From Puniceicoccus vermicola (lineage in GTDB: Bacteria > Verrucomicrobiota > Verrucomicrobiia > Opitutales > Puniceicoccaceae), in NCBI RefSeq assembly GCF_014230055.1, contig NZ_JACHVA010000118.1, positions 19,216 through 83,215 on the forward strand: a stretch of DNA of 64,000 nucleotides, given 5' to 3'. The notes under the pieces were generated by a model that was given only the letters and a program-made list of their open reading frames with translations, ran no database searches and was not told the origin of the DNA. This document shows positions 48,205 through 57,383 of this stretch, in pieces (within the stretch, counting starts at the first letter, position 1; every line of letters starts with the position of its first letter). A program made the position numbers and the translations under genes.

Positions 48205-49110
48205 ATGTCCTGGGTTCTCCTCAGTATTTTTTCCGCCGTGCTTCTCGGGGTCTACGATCTCGCGAAGAAGAATGCGCTGCGCGACAATGCGGTGCTGCCG
48301 GTTCTCTTTTTTGGGATTGTTACCAGTGGGCTGATTTGGTTTCCGTTCATCGTCTGGTCGGCGCTGTCTCCCGAGAGCTATCCCTCGCCCACCTTTCTCG
48401 TCGATAAGCTCTCAGTTTCCGGACACCTTCTTTTATTCCTAAAGTCGGCACTGGTTGCCTCGTCTTGGGTTTTCGGATACTTCGCCCTGAAGCACCTTCC
48501 CCTTTCCATTGCTGGACCCATTCGCGCCACCAGTCCGCTCTGGACGATTCTGTTAGCGGTATTTTTGATGGGAGAAAGCCCCAGTGGCTGGCAGTGGGTG
48601 GGGATCACCATCGTCTTGGTGGCCTTCTACGCTTTTTCCTTCGTCGGGAAACTCGAGAATATTCATTTTCACCGAGACAAGTGGGTCGCGTTCATGCTCG
48701 CTGCAACCCTTCTGGGCGCCTGCAGTGCCATTTACGACAAATACCTTCTCCAGAATGCGGAGATTCGCCCAGCGACTGTACAGGCTTGGTTCTCGGTCTA
48801 TCTCGTCGTGGTCATGTTTCCCTTTTTCCTCCTCTGGCGCAAAGGGGCCTGGCAAACGGGGACCTTCTACTGGCGATGGTCCATACCCCTTATCGGGATC
48901 TTCCTCCTCGCTGCAGACTTCTTTTACTTCACCGCCATCAGCCAGGAAGGGGCCTTGATCTCAGTGATATCCCCGATCCGGCGCGGGGCAGTGGTCATTA
49001 CCTTCCTCGGAGGAATCCTTATTCTCAAGGAGGTCAATTTCCGACTGAAGGCGATTTGCATTCTCTTCCTCCTCGCCGGGATCACCCTCATTAAGTTGAA
49101 AACGGGCTAG
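48205..49110 (+). CDS. EamA/DMT-family transporter
   Basis: The 301-residue protein has ten hydrophobic helices in two five-helix halves, the typical EamA (RhaT/DMT) fold, starting MSWVLLSIFSAVLLGVYDLA. These carry out efflux or uptake of small metabolites; the substrate cannot be predicted. The frame starts upstream at 48145, but the ATG at 48205 begins the first helix. It stands alone. Confidence 0.85.
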   Translation: MSWVLLSIFSAVLLGVYDLAKKNALRDNAVLPVLFFGIVTSGLIWFPFIVWSALSPESYPSPTFLVDKLSVSGHLLLFLKSALVASSWVFGYFALKHLPLSIAGPIRATSPLWTILLAVFLMGESPSGWQWVGITIVLVAFYAFSFVGKLENIHFHRDKWVAFMLAATLLGACSAIYDKYLLQNAEIRPATVQAWFSVYLVVVMFPFFLLWRKGAWQTGTFYWRWSIPLIGIFLLAADFFYFTAISQEGALISVISPIRRGAVVITFLGGILILKEVNFRLKAICILFLLAGITLIKLKTG

Positions 49111-49312
49111 CCCCTGAAGTTGGGGTGCGGCTCAAGAACTGAAGAAACCCGAACGACTCGCGGGCTCAAGCACGAATGACACTAGTTTAAGGACTAACGC
49201 TAACCGCGGGATCTCCTCACCCCCCGACATAGTCCGAGGGCCCCCTCCCCTGCGAGAATATCCTTATACACATGCCCATGGCTCTGGACGGGCGCGCAAA
49301 CGCAAGAGCATG

Positions 49313-49424
49313 GGAGCGCGGAATTTATTCCGCCCCGCATGCCCCTCAGGCCTTTCGCCTTAGATTCTGAGTGAAACTTTTCGTGCGCAGCCAATCTGAC
49401 GGGGCGGAATGAATTCCGCGCTCC
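49313..49424. repeat. Inverted pair of 25-bp palindromic repeats
   Basis: GGAGCGCGGAATTTATTCCG-CCCCG (49313-49337) and its complement (49400-49424) differ by one base and enclose about 60 bp. Each arm is itself nearly palindromic (GCGGAAT..ATTCCGC). The whole can fold into a large cruciform. It sits in a 650-bp gap between convergently unrelated genes where no gene is seen. Confidence 0.65.
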
Positions 49425-49763
49425 ATTTGACATATATTCCTCCAGGATAACTCGAAGATTTTACAGGAAAATGTTCGTCAAGGGATTTGTGCGCAAGGAT
49501 ATGCGATGAGTAGGAGGCGAATTATAGGTGTTGAGCGACCTTGAAAACACTGCGCTTCCGAAGGCCGGAAAACGATGTGATCGTCTCGCTCCAGAATTCC
49601 CCGCTCGAGTAGTTACCCCCCCATAAACCTGCGGCCCTCGACAACGGCCTTGACGGCTGCACCGAAAAACGAACCAATCGGGACCCGAGAATGAACAACT
49701 CGGTAAATAGAATGAGAAAAAATGCCCTCGGCATTCGCTCCGAGACTCTCTACAAATCCAACT

Positions 49764-50249
49764 ATGAGTGAAAACGGTCACACAGATGCCAGCGTACTTG
49801 GAGGAGGCGCTCAGATGAGTAACGGCGGCTCGAAGAAGCCCGGCTTTCAGTGGGGGAAATTTTTCAAAGGCCTTTATCGTTTCCTTCGCCTCTGTCCATG
49901 GACCTTTCTTCTCATCGCTTCGGCGGTGCTGGTCGAATATCTCCCGGATCGCATGCAGGGCATGACCCTCAACTACACGATGATCGTGGCGGCCTTGGTC
50001 GTTTTCGTCGTGGAGATTCTGAAAGGGGCGGACATCCGCCTCGGGAGGTTTGTCCTTGATCTCTTCATCGCCATCGTCGGCGTGATCGCCGCGACTGCCT
50101 TGATTACCTACAGCATCACGAAAACGGGAGAATCTCCGATGTTCTATCAATGGATTGTGGCGGCCGTAATCGTTCTCGATGCGATGATCAGCACGACGAT
50201 CGCTTTCTCGACGGCCCTTCGCAACATGGCCGTTGCTCACGATATGTGA
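49764..50249 (+). CDS. Small membrane protein of unknown function
   Basis: The product (161 residues from the ATG at 49764) has a polar Gly/Ser N-terminus and four membrane helices (about 45-60, 72-88, 98-118, 130-152). The stretch between helices 1 and 2, EYLPDRMQGMTLNYTMIV, and ending RNMAVAHDM are not linked to a known family here. It precedes pdxJ by about 145 bp and may have its own promoter. Confidence 0.6.
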   Translation: MSENGHTDASVLGGGAQMSNGGSKKPGFQWGKFFKGLYRFLRLCPWTFLLIASAVLVEYLPDRMQGMTLNYTMIVAALVVFVVEILKGADIRLGRFVLDLFIAIVGVIAATALITYSITKTGESPMFYQWIVAAVIVLDAMISTTIAFSTALRNMAVAHDM

Positions 50250-50395
50250 GGGATCTTCCGGTTGCCCCGTTTCGCGTTCCCCGTTTTCGGTTCTCCTTTG
50301 TGTGAGGCCCGCGAGGTCTCCGATACCTCGCCCCACATTTCCTTTGCGAGGAAAAATGCTGGAGTCTCCGGGATCGATCACCTTGAATTATCAGA

Positions 50396-51172
50396 ATGAG
50401 TTCGCCCTATTCTCGCCCGCTTCTCGGGGTTAACATTGATCACTGCGCCACTCTCCGCCAAGCCCGCTATCGGGACATGGAGAAAACCTGCGGTGGATTT
50501 ATCGAGCCGGACCCGATCCAATTGGCCATCCATGCGGAAAAAGCAGGAGCCGATGGCATCACCGTGCACCTCCGGGAGGACCGTCGGCATATCCAGGATC
50601 GCGACGTCTACCGCCTGCGCGAGAGCATCGCCACCCGGCTGAATCTCGAAATGGCCTGCACGAAGGAGATGGTTCAGATCGCCCTCGATCTTCGTCCGAC
50701 CAGCGTTTGCCTCGTTCCGGAGAATCGCCAGGAAGTCACCACCGAGGGCGGGCTCGACCTCGAATCCAAGCGGGATGAGGTCCAGGAAATCGTCGAAACT
50801 CTGGGCGAAGCCGGGATCGACGTCAGTCTCTTCATCGACCCGCATCCGAAGCAAATCGAATTGGCCGCCGAACTCCGTGCCCCCTACATTGAGCTCCACA
50901 CGGGGGCCTATGCTCACGCCTACGGCACGCCGCGCCAAAGGGAGGAATGGGAGCGTCTGGTATCGGCCGCGCAGCGGGCGAACCGCTCGGAGATCACGGT
51001 CAACGCGGGGCACGGCATTAACTACGTCAACATCGGCAACATCTGCCAACTTCCGCATCTGCACGAACTGAACATTGGCCACAGCATCCTCTCCCGGGCT
51101 CTTTTCTACGGGATTGAAGAAGCTGTCCGGGAAATGAAAATCCGCATGAGCGCCATCCATCTCTCGGCATGA
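50396..51172 (+). CDS. pdxJ: Pyridoxine 5'-phosphate synthase
   Basis: The 258-residue protein has the PdxJ opening GVNIDHCATLRQAR and TIM-barrel motifs (GADGITVHLREDRRHI, LNLEMACTKEM, ELHTGAYAHAYG, NAGHGINYVNI). It condenses 1-deoxyxylulose 5-phosphate with aminoacetone phosphate to make vitamin B6. Its stop overlaps acpS by 4 bp, the common pdxJ-acpS arrangement. Confidence 0.96.
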   Translation: MSSPYSRPLLGVNIDHCATLRQARYRDMEKTCGGFIEPDPIQLAIHAEKAGADGITVHLREDRRHIQDRDVYRLRESIATRLNLEMACTKEMVQIALDLRPTSVCLVPENRQEVTTEGGLDLESKRDEVQEIVETLGEAGIDVSLFIDPHPKQIELAAELRAPYIELHTGAYAHAYGTPRQREEWERLVSAAQRANRSEITVNAGHGINYVNIGNICQLPHLHELNIGHSILSRALFYGIEEAVREMKIRMSAIHLSA

Positions 51173-51576
51173 CCGTTCCCCAAATTCCAGAAGGCACATC
51201 GGTCCTCGGGGTCGGCATTGATCTCATTGAGGTCTCGCGCGTCATGAAGGCTCTCGAACGGCAGCAAGAGCGTTTCCGCAACCGGGTTTTCACCGACGGG
51301 GAACTGGAATACTGCGACGCCATCAAGTTCAACGGCCCCCACTTCGCAGCCCGGTTCGCAGCCAAAGAAGCAGTCTCCAAAGCCTTTGGCACCGGCATCG
51401 GGGAACACTTGGGCTGGAAATCGGTCGAAGTCGTCAAGGATGAGCTCGGGAAACCGCTCATCCGTCTCGACGAAAAAGGCCAAATGCTTTTGCGCCAAAA
51501 ACAGGCAACCGATGTGCTTATCAGTCTTGCCCACACGCGAGATCACGCCACGGCGGTCGCAATTCTCATTCGATAA
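51169..51576 (+). CDS. acpS: Holo-[acyl-carrier-protein] synthase
   Basis: The 135-residue protein has the AcpS signatures GVGIDLIEVSRV, with the Asp that binds Mg, and FAAKEAVSKAFGTG. It transfers 4'-phosphopantetheine from CoA to acyl carrier protein for lipid synthesis. It is coupled to pdxJ and followed after about 25 bp by the nnr gene. Confidence 0.95.
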   Translation: MTVPQIPEGTSVLGVGIDLIEVSRVMKALERQQERFRNRVFTDGELEYCDAIKFNGPHFAARFAAKEAVSKAFGTGIGEHLGWKSVEVVKDELGKPLIRLDEKGQMLLRQKQATDVLISLAHTRDHATAVAILIR

Positions 51577-51602
51577 AATTTTTTGATCTTTTGAATTCCA
51601 CT

Positions 51603-53174
51603 GTGAAAATCGACGCTCATCCGGTTCTTTCCTGTTCTGCCTCCACGGAATACGAGAAAGCCTTTTTCTCGAGCGGACAGGAAACCGAAGATATCCTAAT
51701 GTATCGCGCCGGCCGCGCCATAGCGGCCGCAGTCGAGGATGACTTCGAAGAGATCAGCGGTTTTCCCGCCCAAGGGAAAGCCGTCATTCTCGCGGGGAAA
51801 GGACACAACGCCGGGGACGCCCTAATCTGCGCCAACACCCTCCTCGACCGTCATCCTGACCTTGAGGTCATGGTTCTGTTGGCCTTTCCCGTCGATAGCC
51901 TCCGCAAGAATGTCCGGGCTCCCTATGAGCTGCTGCGCGTCCGTAGCGAAATCCACTGCATTGAGGAAGGGGATGAGATCACCCCTCTACTGAAAAAGTT
52001 TTCCCGCGGCCGCTGCATTGACCTCTGCATCGACGGCATCTTCGGAATGCAGTGCCGTCCTCCTCTGCGGGGTTCCCCGCTCGCCATCATTCAAGCCGTC
52101 AACGAGTTTGAACACATTCGACTGCGGGCGGCGGTAGACCTCCCCTCTGGAATTGGCGATGAGTCTGATCCAAATGCTTTCGAAGCTGACTTCACCTACT
52201 CGACCGGAATCGCCAAGGTTCCGGTGGTGGAGGACAGGTCCATTGCGAAAGTAGGTCGTCTCCGCTACCTCGATCTCGGTTTTTTTCAACCGCGTCCGGA
52301 CTTGAAGCCGGAGATGTGCATCCTCCGGCAGAATATCCTTTGGCAGTTAGCGTCCTTCCGCGAACCGGCAACCTATAAGCGCACCTACGGTCACCTACTC
52401 GTCTTAGCGGGGTCCGACTCCATGCCCGGTGCCTGCCTCATGGCCACCATGGCCGCGGCCAACTCCGGATGCGGGCTCCTCACCGTCGGAACCCTGGAAT
52501 CCGTTGCCCGCGCTGGCATTCCCCTCCAGCCGGAAGCCATGTGGAAGGCAATTCCCTCGATTGAAGGAACTTTGCACGACGGAATCCTCGAAGAGGTGGA
52601 ATCCCGATTCGATGATTTTTCCTGCATCCTGATTGGTCCCGGCCTCGGTCGCACCCAAGGCGTTCAGGATCTGGTCAAGAAAGTCATTGAGACGGTCGAC
52701 AAGCCAATCGTGGTCGATGCGGACGCTCTCGTGCCGGATCTCCAAGAGCACCTCCAGGCCCGCCCCAAAGAGTTTTCACCCGTGGTCCTCACTCCCCACC
52801 CGGGCGAGTGGAAGCGGATCGGAGGAGAAACCTTCGAAGATAGTGGCGCGAGTTCGCTCACCCAATTCTGCCAACGTAACCGCTGCATCGTCATCCTGAA
52901 GGGACCCCGCACCCGGATCGCCAATGCCTTCAACGTCTACCTCTCTCCTTTTGGAGGGCCGGTTTTGGCCCGAGGAGGTACGGGCGACCTACTTGCCGGT
53001 ATGGTGAGCTCGCTTCTCTCCCAGGACCCGAAGAATCCGACCTCAGCCGCCACTCTGGCCACCGTCTGGCACGGGCGAGCGGCAGACTGCCTGGCCCGCG
53101 CCCGGGGAAATTGGGCCGTTCGCACGACCCTCCTTCTCGATTTCCTCCCGGAAGCGCTCGGCTTCAAGCATTGA
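51603..53174 (+). CDS. nnr: Bifunctional NAD(P)HX epimerase / ADP-dependent dehydratase
   Basis: The roughly 523-residue protein joins a YjeF_N epimerase domain (AGKGHNAGDALICA near residue 60) with a C-terminal YjeF_C dehydratase domain (LAGSDSMPGACLMA, ILIGPGLGR, LTPHPGEWKRIGG, and GGTGDLLAGMV). It repairs hydrated NAD(P)H. The frame also has a TTG at 51591; the GTG at 51603 is chosen. The 3' end overlaps the convergent AraC gene by 11 bp. Confidence 0.93.
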   Translation: MKIDAHPVLSCSASTEYEKAFFSSGQETEDILMYRAGRAIAAAVEDDFEEISGFPAQGKAVILAGKGHNAGDALICANTLLDRHPDLEVMVLLAFPVDSLRKNVRAPYELLRVRSEIHCIEEGDEITPLLKKFSRGRCIDLCIDGIFGMQCRPPLRGSPLAIIQAVNEFEHIRLRAAVDLPSGIGDESDPNAFEADFTYSTGIAKVPVVEDRSIAKVGRLRYLDLGFFQPRPDLKPEMCILRQNILWQLASFREPATYKRTYGHLLVLAGSDSMPGACLMATMAAANSGCGLLTVGTLESVARAGIPLQPEAMWKAIPSIEGTLHDGILEEVESRFDDFSCILIGPGLGRTQGVQDLVKKVIETVDKPIVVDADALVPDLQEHLQARPKEFSPVVLTPHPGEWKRIGGETFEDSGASSLTQFCQRNRCIVILKGPRTRIANAFNVYLSPFGGPVLARGGTGDLLAGMVSSLLSQDPKNPTSAATLATVWHGRAADCLARARGNWAVRTTLLLDFLPEALGFKH

Positions 53175-53958
53175 ACCCACGCCGAAAGCGGGAAGGCGAA
53201 ACTCCCCGATGCCGGCGAAACTGCCGACTAAAGAAATAGACGTCCCGATATCCGAGCCGCTCGGCGATGTGCTCGATGCTTTCATTCCCTCCCAGCAGGA
53301 GCATCTCGGCCGTACGCAATCTCTCCTGCACCATGAATTGATTCGGAGGCAGACCGACGAGATCCCGAAACCTTCGCGAGAATCGCGAGACGGAGAGGCC
53401 GCAGCTGCGCGCCATTTCCTCAACCGAATAGGTCGAGGCCGGATTCCGCCGGATGCGTTCCACCACCTCGCCGACCTCGCGATCGCCTTCATTGAAACGG
53501 GATCGGTCCGGCTCATTGTCGAGGAGGCCAAAAATCAATCTCAGGCGGGTCCCCAACCGCGGGTCATCGGGGATGCCCCCAAAGGAGAAATCCCGGGACA
53601 AATCCCGCAAAGCCGGCATCAGCCAGAGACAATCGCGAAAAGAGCGTCCACTCAGGCGCCTGGATAACATCTCAAGCTCGGGCTCGGAGAGGGAGTCGGG
53701 AATAAAGTGAGTGGCAAAATTTCCAACCTTCCCCTGCTCTGGATCTCCTCTTGCGACCACTTGGTCTGTCCGATTGAAGAGGAAAACCACGCCGGAATGA
53801 AGACGGTATTCCACCCCGTTCACCCGGACGGCACCTCCTCCTTGAGTCGCCACCCAAAAATTGAAATGCGGCCGTGATCCCGAGTTCCAGTTCCAGTCTT
53901 CTTCATTCACGTAAAACCGGCAATTTAGCATTGTCCAAATCCGTTCACTCCCTTGCAT
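53164..53958 (-). CDS. AraC-family transcriptional regulator
   Basis: The product has an N-terminal cupin-like ligand domain (HFNFWVATQGGGAVRVNGVE) and a C-terminal double helix-turn-helix of the AraC/XylS type (VEEMARSCGLSVSRFSRRFR, then SIEHIAERLGYRDVYFFSRQF). It probably senses a sugar-derived ligand and controls the divergent oxidoreductase/isomerase operon. The start at 53958 (MQGSERIWTM) is preferred; the frame is open to 54093. The 3' end overlaps the nnr end. Confidence 0.87.
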   Translation of the reverse strand: MQGSERIWTMLNCRFYVNEEDWNWNSGSRPHFNFWVATQGGGAVRVNGVEYRLHSGVVFLFNRTDQVVARGDPEQGKVGNFATHFIPDSLSEPELEMLSRRLSGRSFRDCLWLMPALRDLSRDFSFGGIPDDPRLGTRLRLIFGLLDNEPDRSRFNEGDREVGEVVERIRRNPASTYSVEEMARSCGLSVSRFSRRFRDLVGLPPNQFMVQERLRTAEMLLLGGNESIEHIAERLGYRDVYFFSRQFRRHRGVSPSRFRRGFNA

Positions 53959-54045
53959 GGCAGCTTCGAAGAGGATCACGGTCGGCCGGATGATGCAAAT
54001 TTTTACGACCTCACTTGCCATAAACTTAACAAGCTGGCGACTTCT

Positions 54046-54059
54046 ATTCTGCGTAGAAT
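54046..54059. promoter_or_regulatory. Candidate regulator site between araC-type gene and operon
   Basis: ATTCT-GCGT-AGAAT is a perfect inverted repeat about 140 bp upstream of the oxidoreductase gene and about 90 bp upstream of the regulator. It lies where a shared operator would be expected. AraC proteins often use direct repeats, so the link is tentative. Confidence 0.35.
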
Positions 54060-54197
54060 GCCTCAAAAACGACCTTCCTACTGCAAAATGCACTCATCTC
54101 TTCAGAATTACCGTGCACCCGTCACTCCGTTGAAAAGTGCAAATTTTCCCAAAAACATCCATTGGCAGATCCCACCTTCTTTCGGTATCCTTCCCCC

Positions 54198-55361
54198 ATG
54201 GCAAAAAACGAAGATATTCGGATTGGCATCATCGGAGTCGGCAATATGGGCGGAGTCCATGCCAAGAGCATTCAGGACGGGAAGGTTCCCGGCCTGAAGC
54301 TAACGGCGATTGCGGACCGTGAAGAAAAGAACCGGGACCGAGTTTCGGACGTGAAGAAATTTGTGGAAGGGTCCGAGTTGATCCAGAGCGACGAGATCGA
54401 TGCCGTCCTCATTTCCACCCCGCACTACAGCCACACCACCCTGGGGATCGAAGCCCTTCAAAAGGGTCTGCACGTCCTCGTCGAAAAACCGATCTCCGTC
54501 CACAAAGAGGACTGCGAAAAGCTCATCGCCGCCTACGACGGCAACCCCAAGCAAATCTTTGCCGCGATGTTCAATCAGCGGACGGACTTCCGCTACCAGA
54601 AGGCTCGTGAATTGATCCAATCGGGTGAGCTCGGTGAGATTCGCCGTCTCAACTGGATCATCACGGACTGGTTCCGCACCGAGCATTACTACAAATCCGG
54701 CGGCTGGCGTGCGACCTGGGGTGGAGAAGGCGGCGGCGTCCTGCTCAACCAGTGCCCGCACCAGCTCGACCTCTGGCAATGGCTCTTTGGGATGCCGAGC
54801 CGGGTAACCGCTCGCTGCCAGATCGGCCGATTCCACGACATCGAAGTGGAAGACTCCGTAACCGCCCTGCTCGAATACGATTCCGGTGTCCAAGGAGTCT
54901 TCATCACCACCACTGGGGAAGCCCCCGGAGTCAACCGCTTGGAAATCGTGGGTGACCGAGGCCGCTTGGAAATCTCTGGTGGCGACACCCTCAAATATCA
55001 TCGCAACGAAGTTCCCGCGCAGAAGCACCTCGGCGAGTCGAAGACCGGATTCGAGAAACCATCCACATGGGATGTCTCGATCCCGACCGAAGGGGGCGGA
55101 GAGCAACACGTTGGCATTCTGAAGAACTTTGTCGGCGCCATCACCGGAAAGGAAAAGCTCATCGCTCCTGCGATCGAAGGCATCCACTCCGTCGAGCTCG
55201 CCAACGCCATGCTCCTCTCTGGCTTCACCGACAAGCCGGTTCAAGTGCCGATCGACAGCGCCGCCTATGCCGCTGAACTGAAGAGCCGCATTGAGAACTC
55301 TACCTTCGTCAAGAAGACAGTCGAAGCTGGCGAAGCCAGCGACTTCTCCAAAAGCTTCTAA
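54198..55361 (+). CDS. Gfo/Idh/MocA-family oxidoreductase (first of two)
   Basis: The 387-residue protein has a Rossmann NAD(P) motif at the start (RIGIIGVGNMGGVHAKSI), the typical LVEKPISVHKEDCEKLIAAY with the catalytic Lys of E-K-P, and the C-terminal beta-sheet domain with GGWRATWGGEGGGVLLNQCPHQLDL. It oxidises a sugar or polyol hydroxyl with NAD(P). It heads an operon with a second family member and an isomerase. The ATG at 54198 is set by the Rossmann fold. Confidence 0.9.
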   Translation: MAKNEDIRIGIIGVGNMGGVHAKSIQDGKVPGLKLTAIADREEKNRDRVSDVKKFVEGSELIQSDEIDAVLISTPHYSHTTLGIEALQKGLHVLVEKPISVHKEDCEKLIAAYDGNPKQIFAAMFNQRTDFRYQKARELIQSGELGEIRRLNWIITDWFRTEHYYKSGGWRATWGGEGGGVLLNQCPHQLDLWQWLFGMPSRVTARCQIGRFHDIEVEDSVTALLEYDSGVQGVFITTTGEAPGVNRLEIVGDRGRLEISGGDTLKYHRNEVPAQKHLGESKTGFEKPSTWDVSIPTEGGGEQHVGILKNFVGAITGKEKLIAPAIEGIHSVELANAMLLSGFTDKPVQVPIDSAAYAAELKSRIENSTFVKKTVEAGEASDFSKSF

Positions 55362-55388
55362 GCGAACCCCGGAAGGAACGAAATTATT

Positions 55389-56462
55389 ATGAGTAAAGAC
55401 GGAATGAACTACGCCCCGGAAGCGGCGACCGAAAAGGTCGTCGAAAAGGGAGAATTTGTCTTCGCCGCCAGCCACTTCGACCACGGCCACATCTACGGTC
55501 AATTGAGCAACCTGGCCAAAGCCGGGGGCACCCTGAAGTGGGTCTACTCCGAAGACCCGGCCAAGCTGGATCCGATCAAAGATCATCTGGATGCCGGGAC
55601 CAAGGTCGCCACGCGCTTCGAAGACATCCTGGAAGACCCGGAGGTGCAATTGGTCACCTCGGCCGCCATCCCCAACCGCCGGGCCGAAGTCGGATTTCAG
55701 GTGATGGATGCGGGTAAGGACTACTTCACCGACAAGTCGCCCTTCACCACCCTCGAGCAGCTCGCCCAAGCCCGGGCAAAGATCGCAGAGACGGGCCGCA
55801 AGTACATGGTCTCCTATTCGGAGCGCCTCATGAACGAATCGGCATGGCATGCCGGTGAATTGATCAAGAACGGCGCCATCGGTCGCGTGCTCCAGATCCT
55901 CAATCTTGCCCCTCACAACCTCGCCGCCAGCAGCCGTCCGGCCTGGTTCTTCGACAAGGAAGCCTATGGTGGAATCATCACCGACATCGGTTCCCACCAG
56001 TTTGAGCAGTTCCTCGAATACTCCGGAGCGACCGACGGACAGGTTCTCTCCGCCCGCGTGGAAAATTTTGCCAATGCCGAAACTCCCGGCCTCGAAGATT
56101 TTGGTGAAGCCAGCCTCCAGCTCAGCACCGGCGCTTCCGCCTACTGCCGAATGGATTGGTTCAACCCGGCCAAGTCCCGCACCTGGGGCGACGGGCGCAC
56201 TTTCATTCTCGGCGAAAAAGGCTACATGGAGCTTCGCAAATATATCAATGTTTGCGAGGAAAACGGCGGCAACAAGATCTTCCTCGTCAACAATGACACC
56301 GAAGAGATGATCGAGTGCGCAGGCCGCGTCGGGTTCCCCTTCTTCGGCCGCTTTATCCTCGACTGCCTGAATCGCACCGAGAAAGCCATGACCCAAGATC
56401 ATGCCCTCAAAGCCGCAGAGCTCTCGATGCTCGCCCAGCAGGAAGCTGACCGCAAAAGCTGA
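55389..56462 (+). CDS. Gfo/Idh/MocA-family oxidoreductase (second)
   Basis: The 357-residue protein begins with a variant cofactor region (FAASHFDHGHIYGQLSNLAKAG) in which the usual GxGxxG is replaced, and has the family D-K-S/P motif (KDYFTDKSPFTTLEQLAQA) and the C-terminal sheet domain (GGIITDIGSHQFEQFLEYSG). The odd N-terminus suggests altered cofactor handling. It follows the first member by 27 bp with a ribosome site (GGAAGGAAC) and should act in the same pathway. Confidence 0.87.
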   Translation: MSKDGMNYAPEAATEKVVEKGEFVFAASHFDHGHIYGQLSNLAKAGGTLKWVYSEDPAKLDPIKDHLDAGTKVATRFEDILEDPEVQLVTSAAIPNRRAEVGFQVMDAGKDYFTDKSPFTTLEQLAQARAKIAETGRKYMVSYSERLMNESAWHAGELIKNGAIGRVLQILNLAPHNLAASSRPAWFFDKEAYGGIITDIGSHQFEQFLEYSGATDGQVLSARVENFANAETPGLEDFGEASLQLSTGASAYCRMDWFNPAKSRTWGDGRTFILGEKGYMELRKYINVCEENGGNKIFLVNNDTEEMIECAGRVGFPFFGRFILDCLNRTEKAMTQDHALKAAELSMLAQQEADRKS

Positions 56463-56500
56463 TTCTTCCGATACCCAATCAAACGGCAAACAACGAACTT

Positions 56501-57277
56501 ATGAAAACCTCACAAATCGCCATTCAATTCTACACCCTGCGGGATTTCACCAATTCCGTTGAGGACTTTGCGGAAACCTGCCGCAAAGTCGCCGCCATCG
56601 GCTACCAAGCCGTTCAGATCAGCGGCGTCGATTATTCGGTCGTTCCGACGGAGAAAATCAAAGAGATCTGCGCGGAAAATGGCCTGACCATCTGCGCCAC
56701 TCACGAGCCCAGCGATCTCGTCCTCGATAATCCTGAGCAAGTGGTGAAAAATCTCTCCGCACTCGGCACAAAGGCCACGGCGTATCCATTCCCGAAAGAC
56801 ATTGATTTCGGAAGCGAAGAATCCGTCGCTGGCTTGATCCAAAAGCTCAACGCCTCTGGCAAAGTGCTGGCCGATGCCGGTATGGTTTTGACCTACCACA
56901 ACCACCACCATGAGTTCCGTAAACTCGACGGGCGGATCATCCTCGAACGCATTTATGCCGAAACCGATCCCGAACACCTTCAAGGCGAGATCGATACCTA
57001 CTGGGTGCAGTTTGGCGGTGGAGATCCAGCGGGCTGGTGCCGCTGCTTGAAGAACCGCCTTCCACTCCTCCACCTCAAGGACTACCGCATCAACGACGAG
57101 ACCCAAGTCGAGTTCTCCGAAATCGGCCAAGGAAACCTGAATATTCCCGGCATCATCAGCGCCGCCGAAGAATCCGGTTGCGAATGGTTCATCGTCGAGC
57201 AGGACAGCTGCCCCGGCGACCCCTTCGAATCGATTAAAATCAGTTTCGATTATCTGAAGACTCTCGCAATCGACTGA
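56501..57277 (+). CDS. Sugar phosphate isomerase/epimerase (TIM barrel)
   Basis: The 258-residue protein has the xylose-isomerase-like barrel with metal-binding residues in the TYHNHHHEF and GEIDTYWV stretches, then PLLHLKDYRIND and EWFIVEQDSCPGDPFESI near the end. Such enzymes often act with Gfo/Idh oxidoreductases in inositol or rare-sugar breakdown. It is the last gene of the operon, 38 bp after the second oxidoreductase, and is closed by a strong terminator. Confidence 0.87.
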   Translation: MKTSQIAIQFYTLRDFTNSVEDFAETCRKVAAIGYQAVQISGVDYSVVPTEKIKEICAENGLTICATHEPSDLVLDNPEQVVKNLSALGTKATAYPFPKDIDFGSEESVAGLIQKLNASGKVLADAGMVLTYHNHHHEFRKLDGRIILERIYAETDPEHLQGEIDTYWVQFGGGDPAGWCRCLKNRLPLLHLKDYRINDETQVEFSEIGQGNLNIPGIISAAEESGCEWFIVEQDSCPGDPFESIKISFDYLKTLAID

Positions 57278-57309
57278 GATCAGAATATCCTCTGATTTTC
57301 CCCATTTCC

Positions 57310-57368
57310 GGTCCGCTTACCGTGGCTGGGTCACTGAACCCACAGCCACGGTAAGGCGGACCTTTTTT
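57310..57368 (+). terminator. Strong Rho-independent terminator of the oxidoreductase/isomerase operon
   Basis: GGTCCGC-TTACCGTGGCTG and CAGCCACGGTAA-GGCGGACC pair over about 19 bp around a 14-base loop and are followed by six T. It lies about 30 bp after the isomerase stop. Confidence 0.88.
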
Positions 57369-57383
57369 ATGCAAGAACGGTTA

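Noticed and set aside
54300..56489. 729-codon minus-strand frame opposite the two oxidoreductase genes
   Set aside because: Pure shadow of the strong codon bias in the plus-strand genes; it spans both of them and the gap.
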